64,000 nucleotides of DNA from an uncultured Aquimarina sp. (GTDB taxonomy: Bacteria; Bacteroidota; Bacteroidia; Flavobacteriales; Flavobacteriaceae), in the NCBI GenBank assembly GCA_947498595.1, contig CANMKX010000011.1:60496-124495 (forward strand), given 5' to 3'. A model generated the notes under the pieces. It worked only from the letters and a program-made list of their open reading frames with translations, ran no database searches and had not been told where the DNA came from. The stretch's first letter is position 1. Each line of letters starts with the position of its first letter. Of this stretch, positions 33,753 to 42,351 are shown in pieces. The position numbers were made by a program, and so were the translations under genes.

Positions 33753-35048
33753 ATGATTTCAAAAAAAGCAAATAGTAAGTTTATTTTAATACTATCATTC
33801 CTGTTTTTCACTCTAGTTTCATTTGGTCAAAGTATTAATAAAACAGAGGCTTTTCATAAAAATATTCAGGAAAAAACAGACATGATTTTTGATAGTTTAG
33901 TAAAAATACGTCAAGATTTACATAAAAATCCTGAAGCATCAGGAAAAGAAATAGGAACTTCAGAAAAAATAGCTAAACACTTATTATCATTAGGTCTAGA
34001 AGTAAAAACTGGAATTGGTGGTTATGGTGTTGTAGGTATTTTGGATACAGGTAAAAAAGGAAAAAACATTGCATGGAGAGCAGATATGGACGCTGTATCG
34101 GTTCATAATTCTAAAAATGCATCAAATGACAGTAAGGTACATCATATATGTGGCCATGATGTAAACATGACTGTCGCACTTGGTATTGCAAACGTATTAA
34201 TGAGTCAAAAAGAACAATTATCAGGAAAAGTATATTTTATTTTTCAACCAGCTGAAGAATCTTATACGGGAGCAAAGGCCATGATTGATGATGGTTTATT
34301 TGATATTATTAATCCGGATGAAATTTATGGTTCACATATTGGTCCTATGCCAACAAATATAATCTCTACAAAACCAGAATGGATGTTTGCTGATTATAAA
34401 ACAGTTACTATTTCCTTCAAAAATTCAAATAAAAATGAAGCTATTATAGATTATAGTAAAAAACTTATTATGGAGCTTCAAAATGTAGCCCCAGACAGTA
34501 AGTTTTGGAATCCTAATAATTTAGGAGATCCTAACATTGGATTGGCAAGCCCTACTACTATTTTTAAAGATTTTCTTTTTGTAAATGAACGAAGTTTTAA
34601 AGTTACTGAAACCAAGAAAGAAGTAACTATTTCAGCATATTTTGGTGCTAGTACAAAGAATAAGATAAACTCTGTAATACCGCAATTAAAAGATAAAATA
34701 AATCATTCTAAATATACTCGAAAATTAATCGATGTTGTTTATTCTTACCAACGAGCAAATCTATACAATGATAAAAATCTTACTGAAAAATCTTTAGCAC
34801 ATATCTCTAAAACTTTCGGTGCAGAAAATATCATCCTACTATATGGAGAAATGCCTGATTATCGAGGTGATGATTTTGCTTATTTTCAAGAGCATATACC
34901 TGGAGTCTATTTTTATTTAGGAGGTTCAAATTTTGAAAAAGGAATTATTTCAATGCCACATCTACCTAATTTTCAAATTGATGAAAACTGTATCAAAACT
35001 GGTGTTAACTACTTTTCTTCATTGATAATAGAAAGACTTTTTGATTAA
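33753..35048 (+). CDS. Secreted M20-family amidohydrolase/peptidase
   Basis: 431 residues with a signal peptide (ILILSFLFFTLVSFG). M20D landmarks: LHKNPEASGKE, WRADMDAV, HHICGHDVNMTVALG (metal ligands), FQPAEES (the catalytic and bridging Glu pair), a GSHIGPMP His and a late Gly-rich H (ISMPHLPNF). Relatives hydrolyse N-acyl amino acids such as hippurate or indole-3-acetyl conjugates. It is the largest cassette gene in the array and shares a cassette with a Crp-like regulator. Confidence 0.83.
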   Translation: MISKKANSKFILILSFLFFTLVSFGQSINKTEAFHKNIQEKTDMIFDSLVKIRQDLHKNPEASGKEIGTSEKIAKHLLSLGLEVKTGIGGYGVVGILDTGKKGKNIAWRADMDAVSVHNSKNASNDSKVHHICGHDVNMTVALGIANVLMSQKEQLSGKVYFIFQPAEESYTGAKAMIDDGLFDIINPDEIYGSHIGPMPTNIISTKPEWMFADYKTVTISFKNSNKNEAIIDYSKKLIMELQNVAPDSKFWNPNNLGDPNIGLASPTTIFKDFLFVNERSFKVTETKKEVTISAYFGASTKNKINSVIPQLKDKINHSKYTRKLIDVVYSYQRANLYNDKNLTEKSLAHISKTFGAENIILLYGEMPDYRGDDFAYFQEHIPGVYFYLGGSNFEKGIISMPHLPNFQIDENCIKTGVNYFSSLIIERLFD

Positions 35049-35068
35049 AGAAAAAGCCTGTTGCCAAC

Positions 35069-35205
35069 AATGGTAATCGTTGCACAAGCTAATAATTACA
35101 AAATATAAAGCAAAAGAAAAGCCTTTTTAAAAGGCTTTTATTCTGTGTTTAGATAAATCAATTGATAAAATTGAAGTTCTTTAAATGAAGTATAATACGT
35201 CTTTA
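35069..35205 (+). repeat. Cassette spacer repeat 10 (left part, joined to IS remnant)
   Basis: GTAATCGTTGCACAAGC start (35072), hairpin AAAAGAAAAGCC / GGCTTTTATTCTG, then the AGTATAATACGTCTTTATT block also seen in spacer 1, running into the transposase remnant. The array ends here. Confidence 0.75.
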
Positions 35206-35797
35206 TTAAAAATCTAGTCATCTATAAAAAGTGTCTTAGTTTTGGCTATACTTTTGCTCAGGTTTTTAGAAAATTTCAGATACTTTTTTAGGTTATAGGC
35301 AATAGCAGAAAGCATCATTATTTTGCTAGCTTGGTGGATTTGCTCAATCCCATAAATTGAGTTAGCGTTCCAAAGACTGATTCAACTGTACTTTGTCTTT
35401 TTCGCTTCATGTATTTCCCTTTCTTGTTATATACTCTCGTTTTATTTCGTTCGTAATGTTCACGATAATAGGTTTCAGAAAATTTCTTTTCTTCAGCTAT
35501 TTTTTCTAAACATTGTATAGCTAATGGACAATTTTTGCATTGTTTGGAGGAACTACGGTATTCTTTCTTTTTAATCTTTGTTTGATAATCTAAAAACACT
35601 TTCTCAAAAGGAATAATCTTTCCCATTGGACATAGATAGTGATCTTGTTCTAAAAAAGCATAAACTCCTCCACTATTATAGTCTGTATCTGCAATAATAT
35701 TTTTCCAAACAGAGCTTTCTTTCCACAAGCATTGGTGCAATCTTGAAACGATTTCTTTTAAATATTGATTATCTTTTTTATCGGCATGATAAGCCAA
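35206..35797 (-). pseudogene. IS1182-like transposase remnant, truncated and frameshifted
   Basis: A DDE-type C-terminal portion: AYHADKKDNQYLKE, IADTDYNSGGVYAFLE, a Cys-rich CKNCPLAIQC segment and STVESVFGTLTQFMGL. It is truncated at the N-terminus by an in-frame stop just upstream of 35797. Near 35330 it is frameshifted: compared with the copies in spacers 1 and 2, about 20 bp after FMGL are deleted. Beyond the shift the end (SKIMMLSAIAYNLKK) is still legible. Fragments of the same end sit inside spacers 1 and 2. Confidence 0.75.
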
Positions 35798-36346
35798 CGC
35801 TACTGCTCGACTCTATTGGGTATTCGTACAGGTTTACAATACTGTTAATACTATAGTATTTTAGTATTTCTTTAAATTATCTCTAGTTTCTCATCTGATA
35901 CGACACTCGAAAGGATTCGAATGTTAGCTGGACAACAGAATTAGTTACTGCTATGCTTTTATTCTCTTTCGACTTTTCTACTTGTTTATATATATTTCAA
36001 ACTATTTTCAATTTGGTTTTATTGGATGTTATAGGCCCCTTCGACTGCATTTCGACAAGCTCAATGCCCATAGTGTAAATTCTTCATCTATCCTGAGCTT
36101 GTCGAAGGATTGCCTATAACAACGAGGCTAAAAGACTGGTTCCTGAGCGAGAGTCGAAGGGTAATGGCTTTTAGGTTTTGTTATGGGCTGAATATTCCAT
36201 CCCACAAAGGGTGAAAAATAAGATTTCATCACCAATTTTTACTCCCCAACTAATCAACACCTATTTTATTCCGTTCTATGTTATTTGATGGCACTTTGTC
36301 TAATCCTGTTCCTTCGGATTACCTCTGTGTGTCGATATCATCATAA
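35798..36346. other. Decayed intergenic region with repeats
   Basis: About 550 bp without an intact gene. It holds a degenerate cargo leader (35931-35993), one CCTGAGCTTGTCGAAGG copy (36092-36108) and a related TCGACAAGCTCAATGCCC segment (36053-36070). Confidence 0.5.
35931..35993 (-). pseudogene. Third, degenerate copy of the eCIS cargo leader
   Basis: Translated on the minus strand it reads IYKQVEKSKENKSIAVTNSVV, matching the leaders at 7393 and 37267. The start ATG has become ATA and the frame is lost after about 21 codons. The DNA upstream of it (TTTCAAAC and the following T-rich stretch) also matches that of the other two. Confidence 0.65.
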
Positions 36347-37267
36347 TTATAGATGTGGACGATAATGTACGATTAGGGCGTCTATTTTTTTATCGATCAT
36401 CCTGCTTAATTCCCCATCGATTCTCGCACTAAATTCCGATGTCCTGGGCGTGGCTGTGATCCTACTTTCTCTCCTCTCCACATACGTTATATGGTTTTTT
36501 AGGTCTCGCCTCAACTCATTCAAATACCCCCTTATCGTCTGCGGATTATTTATATTTAAGTCATTCAGTATTGCTGTCGTAGCTTGGGCAGTATTGATAC
36601 CTGTACCAAAATCACTGTTTAGTACATTGATATTGGCTTGGTTTGCCTCCGCCGGCGTAAAGAACGTTGTTACGAATGCCACATGTTCAAAGTACCCGTT
36701 GGCGTCCACATTTATATTTTGATTATTTTGATGGCGTCTATACGTGCGCATCACATGCAAATCTACTTCATGAGAGATAGATTGAAAGGCTCTTCCTACA
36801 TATCGTGGTTGAGTCAGATCCCATCCTTGACCGTCAAAATCTACCATTACTTTTAATGATCTTGCATTCCTGTTCACATGCACTGTCGCTGCTGGATCCC
36901 CGTCTGCGTTGCGTACTGAAGTTTTCACGAACCTCAGCTCAAACCCTGCATCCTGTTCCAAAGCAGGATATCCATCTATGGCCCTTAGCATATTCTCCAA
37001 TGTATTTTGATGTGGATTCACAGCTTGCCGAAACCTGTTGCTAAATTGCACAGCGCGCTGAATAGGTTGTTCCTCACGTGTTAGTTCTCTGCCACGTGAA
37101 GTTAGATTGTTACTCCCCCCTTTAGCGTCTTTGTTTATCAGACCTTTACCCTTTACTCTATTATCAATAAAACCAATATATTTCCCGTCACCACTTTTCT
37201 GCTGAGCAACAGAATTAGCAACAGCCCTACTTTTATTCTCTTTAGGCTTATCTACTTGTTTATACAT
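36347..37267 (-). CDS. Putative eCIS cargo protein with conserved leader and HExxxH motif
   Basis: 306 residues. The first 22 residues (MYKQVDKPKEN, then KSRAVANSVAQ) and a following GFIDNR are the FVDNRP-type leader of eCIS/DUF4157-linked proteins. The rest is unlike DUF4157 itself. A candidate metal site HEVDLH (166-171, HExxxH) lies in RAFQSISHEVDLHVMRTY. The C-terminal 100 residues are helical (NELRRDLKNHITYVERRESR, then LSRMIDKKIDALIVHY). It lies between the two eCIS halves on the same strand. I infer it is loaded into, and delivered by, the particle; the activity is unknown. Confidence 0.62.
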   Translation of the reverse strand: MYKQVDKPKENKSRAVANSVAQQKSGDGKYIGFIDNRVKGKGLINKDAKGGSNNLTSRGRELTREEQPIQRAVQFSNRFRQAVNPHQNTLENMLRAIDGYPALEQDAGFELRFVKTSVRNADGDPAATVHVNRNARSLKVMVDFDGQGWDLTQPRYVGRAFQSISHEVDLHVMRTYRRHQNNQNINVDANGYFEHVAFVTTFFTPAEANQANINVLNSDFGTGINTAQATTAILNDLNINNPQTIRGYLNELRRDLKNHITYVERRESRITATPRTSEFSARIDGELSRMIDKKIDALIVHYRPHL

Positions 37268-37366
37268 ATTTCATCTGTTTTTTATTATTTTATAAATCAT
37301 TTCAAACCTTTTAAATTTTTCTTTAGTGATTATCTTTTAATACATGTTATGGTTTGCACTTCAATT

Positions 37367-37613
37367 GCATTTCGCCTTGCTTCGGCTACCTGCCCTCAGT
37401 ACGAGACTTCGGTAGGCAGGCGCTCAGCAACCATCGTTCAATACCCTCAGTGTAAATTTTTCATCTATCCTGAGCTTGTCGAAGGGTTACCTATAACAAC
37501 TATTATATACCACTAGACGCTCTAGTAATTTTTATTTTTACTATATCTTTATCGTATACTGGTCTAATAACAGCTTATTGGGTGTTATTAGACCAGTGTA
37601 CTATATATCCATC
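37367..37613. repeat. Duplicated segment (copy of 7534-7768) with 15-bp-stem hairpin
   Basis: Same blocks as the 7.5-kb copy. The hairpin ACTGGTCTAATAACA (37558-37572) / TGTTATTAGACCAGT (37583-37597) lies directly after the integrase stop codon, so it may be its terminator or a recombination site. A second small palindrome ACTAGA-CGC-TCTAGT precedes it. Confidence 0.8.
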
Positions 37614-38221
37614 TCATCTAAAGGGGATTCTATAGTATCAAATCCCTTAGTTGTGATGTGCGTATATATCTCGGTAGTTTTAGAACTACTATGTCCTAAT
37701 AAAGCCTGTATATACCTAATATCCGTACCTCGTTCTAGTAAATGTGTAGCAAAACTATGACGCAAAGTATGTAAGTGTGCTTTCTTTTTAATACCAGATT
37801 TAACTAATGCATTTCCATAAATTTTACGAATGCTGGTTATGGAATATCTTCTTCCAGTGGCTCCCTCAAAAAGGTATTCTTTAGGTTTATATACCTTATA
37901 ATATTCTCTTAAAAGCAATAATAATTTTTTACTAAGTAATGTATTTCTATCTTTATTACCTTTTGCTCCTTTTACTATAATGCAATTACGCTCAGAATCT
38001 ATATCTATTAGTTTTAGATGTAATACTTCAGATCTTCTTAATCCCGCAGAATAAATAGTAAATAAAATAGATTTATGTTTTATATTTTTAACTTGCTGTA
38101 ATAAAAGTTTTACTTCATTTTCACTTAAGACTACAGGTAGTTTCTTGGCTTTTCTTGGTCGTTGTATAGCCATTGAATGCAATTGTTTTCCTAAAACTTG
38201 TTCGTAATAAAATTTTCTTTT
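37601..38221 (-). pseudogene. Tyrosine recombinase (integrase), N-terminally truncated
   Basis: The catalytic domain is complete: SAGLRRSEVLHL (Arg), VKGAKGNKDR (Lys region), LHTLRHSFATHLL (HxxR), LGHSSSKTTEIYTH (His and nucleophile Tyr). The N-terminal SAM-like DNA-binding domain is missing. Upstream of the TTG at 38182 the frame continues only for KRKFYYEQVLGKQ, the end of that domain, before a TAA at 38222-38224. In full form it would be XerC/D- or integron-integrase-like (about 300 residues). It is the only recombinase in the window and a possible relic of the enzyme that built the cassette array. Confidence 0.75.
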
Positions 38222-38362
38222 TTATTATTTCCTCTGTTAATACCTGCAACTTGACAACTTTACTTTCATTCCTATTATGCAATGCACTAATTATTTATTG
38301 AACATACATCTTATTTACTCTTACTATTATAAGATTACAAACTTGGAAAAGCAGTCTATATC

Positions 38363-38398
38363 AAAAAGTGTTTATCATTTACTTTAATAAACATTTTT
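38363..38398 (-). terminator. Terminator after the second tube-protein gene
   Basis: TGTTTAT pairs with ATAAACA, flanked by A5 and T5, with one bulged G. Related to the hairpins at 8430 and 13135. It marks the end of the tube/sheath operon; the rest of 38222-38512 has no gene. Confidence 0.6.
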
Positions 38399-38512
38399 GT
38401 TTATTTTGTTAAAATTACACTTCAGTTGGTTTAGCACCTAGATTTACACTTTGATATCGCTTCCCTTTGACAAGTTTAAGTTGCAGTTTTAATTTTATTG
38501 AATAATCTATAA

Positions 38513-38983
38513 CTAACCTGAAACCATTGTATAATAATTGTAGTTCAGGGTAATGGTTTCAAAAAGAATGTTATTGTCTTCTGCATTAAGAGTTGAAACT
38601 TCCCAATTGGTGGGATAGGCATTCATGAATTTCCATGAAAATACAGGGGCTCGTTTTTCGTTTAATAGAGAGACTAAGAGATCGTAGGTCTTAATGGGTT
38701 TATCAATACTAAATTCCATAGTGTTATCGCACCAAGTAGCTAGAGTACTTTGATGCAATGCCATTCCTCGTTTGAGTACCAATGGACTGTAACTCGTTTT
38801 AAGTGGTAATTGATGTTGAAAACGGTTTTCTCCTCCTTCGGCTATTGCTTCGGTATCGATTGTTGCTTTGATCCCAGAAATCTCTTGAAACCCATAATCC
38901 ATGGGGTCTTTTGACCCCAGGATTTGTAGCTTAAAATGAAATGCTACAGGTGGATATAGATTTTTTTGCTTACTCATTTGCAA
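38513..38983 (-). CDS. eCIS inner-tube protein, Afp5-like
   Basis: 156 residues of the T4 gp19-like tail-tube family: YPPVAFHFKLQILG, YGFQEISGIKATIDTEAIAEGGENRF, LVLKRGM, and a C-terminal NWEVSTLNAEDNNILFETITLNYNYY. The variant with the Y-N-Y-Y end is like Afp5, which starts the tube at the baseplate. Overlaps the first tube gene by 14 bp. The expected next gene (DUF5908) is about 22 kb away. Confidence 0.88.
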   Translation of the reverse strand: MQMSKQKNLYPPVAFHFKLQILGSKDPMDYGFQEISGIKATIDTEAIAEGGENRFQHQLPLKTSYSPLVLKRGMALHQSTLATWCDNTMEFSIDKPIKTYDLLVSLLNEKRAPVFSWKFMNAYPTNWEVSTLNAEDNNILFETITLNYNYYTMVSG

Positions 38984-39431
38984 TTACAATTCCTTCATGA
39001 GCAATTTCTAAGCTTTCTATTGCTACTTCTCCTCCTTCTGATTTTAAATCTACTCCAGAGATTTTTGTAGGAAATGCATTGTTAAGCGTCCATGTCATGG
39101 TTGGTGCTCCTGCTTCATCCAATAGTTTAATAACTACTGTTTCGCGCTTGATGGTATTCATTTTTATAGAATTAAACCAATCCCAAAAGCGATTGTCTTT
39201 TACAAATACTCCTTTTTTAAGAGTTACATTGCCTGAAGAAAACATTCCAGGCATTTTTATTGTCGAAAACTGTGGACTGTTTCCATGTCTATATTCTATT
39301 ACTTTGGATTCTGCATCCAATCCTGAGACTTCTTGAAAAGCTAAGTCTTTTTGATCACCTATATCTACGCTAAAGTAAAAATTACTAATAGGCCATACGT
39401 TCTGACTTTGTACTGATCCATCTTCTGCCAT
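38970..39431 (-). CDS. eCIS inner-tube protein, Afp1-like (main tube)
   Basis: 153 residues: WPISNFYFSVDIGDQKDLAFQEVSGLDAES, VIEYRHGNSPQF, VTLKKGVFV and TWTLNNAFPTKISGVDLKSEGGEVAIESLEIAHEG. This is the main gp19-family tube subunit of eCIS and phage-like particles. Hexamer rings of it form the conduit through which cargo is carried. Confidence 0.9.
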   Translation of the reverse strand: MAEDGSVQSQNVWPISNFYFSVDIGDQKDLAFQEVSGLDAESKVIEYRHGNSPQFSTIKMPGMFSSGNVTLKKGVFVKDNRFWDWFNSIKMNTIKRETVVIKLLDEAGAPTMTWTLNNAFPTKISGVDLKSEGGEVAIESLEIAHEGIVIANE

Positions 39432-39811
39432 GATTCTTATTTTTAAGTTTAAATTGTATTATGTATTTGTTTTCAAAGCGTTAACTGCTTTGTTTAGATT
39501 TGAAATTAGACAACACTTATCCTGTCTAACTCATAGGGATGAATTAGAGTGTTAGTAAAAAAGTGTTGTTGTTATTGGATATCCGCTATTGGTAGTACTA
39601 TTGTATAGTGGATGTGATACCAAATAACATCAAAACAACTAGTGTTATTTTATCTCTTTATCTTGATGCTATTTGGTGTTATTTATCGATTGCTCGATGT
39701 AATATTTGTTGCTACAAAGTCATATGCTTTGTAGTCTTGTTTTAAGTGATTGTTATTTCTCTAAAGTTGTAAACTGATTGGATTTCAATAAATATCACTC
39801 AAAATAATTCC
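39432..39811 (-). other. Gap between sheath and tube genes with a long hairpin
   Basis: 380 bp without a gene. ACCAAATAACATCAA (39619-39633) pairs with TTGATGCTATTTGGT (39663-39677; one mismatch), and CAACACTT pairs with AAGTGTTG further right. These may be terminators or processing sites that set the ratio between sheath and tube expression. Confidence 0.5.
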
Positions 39812-41362
39812 TTATGATTTCTGCATTTGTTGTTGGAATGTAATCACAATAAATTCAGCAGGTCTTGAGATCGCTACTTTTACACTAATGCGCATTATAC
39901 CTTCTAGAATATCTGTAGAGGACATTGTTGATCCTAATCCTACTGATACTTCAAAAGCATCTTCTGGTGAAGCTCCTGCTAAGGCTCCTTGTTTCCATAA
40001 ATTGGTCAAGAAACTACTAATCATACTGTTGATCGCTACCCAAGTATTTTTTACATTTGGTTCGAATACATATGCATTGGCTGCAAATTTTACCGATTGT
40101 TCTAGCATAATCATAGTACGACGTACGTTGATATATCTCCAATCTAAACTATTCGCATCTAACGTTCTTGCTCCCCACACCATTGTTCCTAATCCTATGA
40201 ATGGACGAATCGCACATACTGCTTTTCCTAAAATTGGCGCGTTTAAGTCTTGTTGTTGGTTATGATCGATATGCACTGCTGGTCCGATAGTGCTGTTTAC
40301 AGCTACATTTGCTGGTGCTTTCCAAACACCATGTTCGTTATCAACACGTGTAAAAATCCCAGCCATTGCTCCAGACGGTGGTAAAATGTTCTTTTTTTCT
40401 AATAAGGCTAACATTACCGACTTATAGGCTGGGAAGGTATTATTCATGATATAATTAAGCGTATCCGGATCACTTGGGATGTCGCTACCTTCTTCAATGT
40501 CTCCTGTTAAGGCATTGATATAAGGTGTCATTGCTTCTTGTTCTTTTTCTTTTAAATCTTCAATGCTTTGTTTTAATAATTCTTGTAATAGTGTAATACT
40601 ATCTTCTGATAAATTTTTAAAACTTAACTCAGTTGGTTGTACTACGGTAGTTTTTAACCATGGGTAATAAGCTGATCCATAACTTAAAAAATCTGAACTT
40701 ACCGCATCTCTAAAAGCTGTAATCGGATTATAGGAAGGATCGTCTAAGCCTTTATCTCCATTAAATACATCTAGGATAGCAACTCTGTTTTTTAACGTTC
40801 CACAATGATTCAACATTTGCTGTTGTAATGAGTAACAATTAGCTCCATTACTATCTGTAAATAATAACGCATCTGGAATCACAACCATTGTTGGTTCTAC
40901 TTCTTTTTCTAATAAACGTAATCCATGGATGAATGGGTCTGTAGAAAAATCAGGCTTTACAGTTTCTCCTCCATACGTTCCTATTGCAATTACATAACAA
41001 CTAGCACCTCCGTTTTGATAGAAAAGTTTTACCGATTCGTACATATAAAACAAGGTTCCTGGTTTTGCTGTAAGACTAAGATGCTTATCTAGCATGATAA
41101 GATCTGTTTCTGGTGCATCTTCTTGTTCTGGATCTACTGCTGTCATATCAAAAACAGTGTGCGCTCCTTTTCCAAAAAAGTTTTCGAACTCTAATAGTGA
41201 ATCTACTCGAATTGGTTTATTTAAAAGGGATTTCCCTTTAAATGTTGCTTGTGCAGTATATCCTATAAATGCTGGGATTGCAGTTTCTACTGCTACTACA
41301 GAATTAGAAAAAGCATTCTTTTCTTCTATATAAACACCAGGTGTTTTTAATGTAAGACTCAT
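39812..41362 (-). CDS. eCIS contractile sheath protein (Afp2/3/4-like)
   Basis: 516 residues of the phage tail sheath family: LKTPGVYIEEKNAFSNSVVAVETAIPAFIGYT at the N-terminus (strand that links subunits) and the conserved C-terminal end (WRYINVRRTMIMLEQSVKFAANAYVFEPN and VAISRPAEFIVITFQQQMQ). Only one sheath gene is seen, where AFP has three. The length includes an extra outer domain (residues about 70-330), typical of eCIS sheath proteins. Confidence 0.92.
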   Translation of the reverse strand: MSLTLKTPGVYIEEKNAFSNSVVAVETAIPAFIGYTAQATFKGKSLLNKPIRVDSLLEFENFFGKGAHTVFDMTAVDPEQEDAPETDLIMLDKHLSLTAKPGTLFYMYESVKLFYQNGGASCYVIAIGTYGGETVKPDFSTDPFIHGLRLLEKEVEPTMVVIPDALLFTDSNGANCYSLQQQMLNHCGTLKNRVAILDVFNGDKGLDDPSYNPITAFRDAVSSDFLSYGSAYYPWLKTTVVQPTELSFKNLSEDSITLLQELLKQSIEDLKEKEQEAMTPYINALTGDIEEGSDIPSDPDTLNYIMNNTFPAYKSVMLALLEKKNILPPSGAMAGIFTRVDNEHGVWKAPANVAVNSTIGPAVHIDHNQQQDLNAPILGKAVCAIRPFIGLGTMVWGARTLDANSLDWRYINVRRTMIMLEQSVKFAANAYVFEPNVKNTWVAINSMISSFLTNLWKQGALAGASPEDAFEVSVGLGSTMSSTDILEGIMRISVKVAISRPAEFIVITFQQQMQKS

Positions 41363-41380
41363 AATATTTGTATTAAAAAT

Positions 41381-42349
41381 TTATATATAAACTATCGTCT
41401 GCGTTTTGAATGCAGTTTTTTCTGTTCTATGGTGTTTTTTTATATTCTCTGGGTTTGCATTGGGTAATATTCGATCTTCAATAATCTGATATCTAATCGC
41501 ATTATCATCTGTTGCTACTAACTTGAATATTGCTTGAGAATGTTTGCTATACGGAATTTCTTGATCAGAAATATAACTTATAGCTTTGGTTCCTAAAATG
41601 GATACTTCGCCATGATTGGTAAATGTATATGCTCCTTTGGTATCTATAATTTCATATTTCACCTCTTCTGTATTTTTTTTTGAAATGAATAAATACTCCC
41701 AATATGTTTTTTTGGTTTCAAACCGAAGGTTAATTCGGTGTACCTTCTCCGGTTTAATCGTTAGCATACACACGCCAATTGTTTGCTTAAGATTTTTATC
41801 GGTTAGAAAGAAGGTACCCGAAAACCCATTAAACTCCCAAGTATATAAACCATCCTCTTCATAACTCAAGTCCAATACAATGCTTTTTGATCCTGCTAAC
41901 ACTAGTTCTTCATGTACAATAGCATTGTGATGATTTTTTATTTTTATTTGCTCATTTTTTTCAACTTCTTGATCAAAAACAACCACTTGCAATTTTCGTT
42001 GAACTTCTTTAATTCTATTCTTTTTTACCATTACAAAAGTTTCATCTGTTTGAGTATCGAAAAACAAAATTTGATCTTTATTAATTAGTCCTTCTGGTAT
42101 TTGCGTATACGTATAAAATTGTGGTGTTGTTACTTCAATCCAAAACAAAAGATTGATAGGTTCCATAGTATCTAGGTTTTCTTTTTTTGTATAAACCTCT
42201 ATACTATTTAAAGTATAACGTATCCATATTTCTTCTCTTTGCAATAATTGCTTCGTTGCTGTAGTAGCGACTAATTTTAAATCGTTTTTACCTGTTGTTA
42301 TATAAGTGTGATCACAGGTAATTTCTCCTACCAACTCTAAATTTGTCAT
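41381..42349 (-). CDS. eCIS-linked protein of unknown function
   Basis: 322 residues, beta-rich, no recognised family, no signal peptide or membrane segment. The start is ATG 2 bp from the DUF4255 gene stop, and the end is 18 bp before the sheath gene, so it is in the same transcript. Position between the tube-terminator and sheath genes argues for a structural or assembly role; I cannot say more. Confidence 0.6.
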   Translation of the reverse strand: MTNLELVGEITCDHTYITTGKNDLKLVATTATKQLLQREEIWIRYTLNSIEVYTKKENLDTMEPINLLFWIEVTTPQFYTYTQIPEGLINKDQILFFDTQTDETFVMVKKNRIKEVQRKLQVVVFDQEVEKNEQIKIKNHHNAIVHEELVLAGSKSIVLDLSYEEDGLYTWEFNGFSGTFFLTDKNLKQTIGVCMLTIKPEKVHRINLRFETKKTYWEYLFISKKNTEEVKYEIIDTKGAYTFTNHGEVSILGTKAISYISDQEIPYSKHSQAIFKLVATDDNAIRYQIIEDRILPNANPENIKKHHRTEKTAFKTQTIVYI

Positions 42350-42351
42350 TC

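Larger units (their letters stand above)
27328..35068 (+). mobile_element. Gene-cassette array, right segment (eight cassettes)
   Basis: Cassette start / end pairs: GTTGTAGCAC 27328 / GTGCTACAAC 27728-27737 (10/10); GTTACCATTAAT 27895 / ATTAATGGTA 28374-28383; GTTTTACGTA 28658 with no clear partner; GTTGTAAAAC 29878 / GTTTTACAAC 30139-30148 (10/10); GTTAGTCA 30307 / TGACTAAC 30799-30806 (8/8); GTTGGCAGTA 31196 / TACTGTCAAC 31598-31607 (9/10); GTTGCCCACA 31881 / TGTGGGCAAC 32780-32789 (10/10); GTTGGCAACA 33062 / TGTTGCCAAC 35059-35068 (10/10). All cassettes have the same orientation, with spacers between them. Confidence 0.78.

Noticed and set aside
37601..38221. Calling the recombinase a true integron integrase (IntI)
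   Set aside because: I do not see the extra IntI-specific segment before the HxxR motif, and the N-terminal half is missing, so only a general tyrosine recombinase call is supported.
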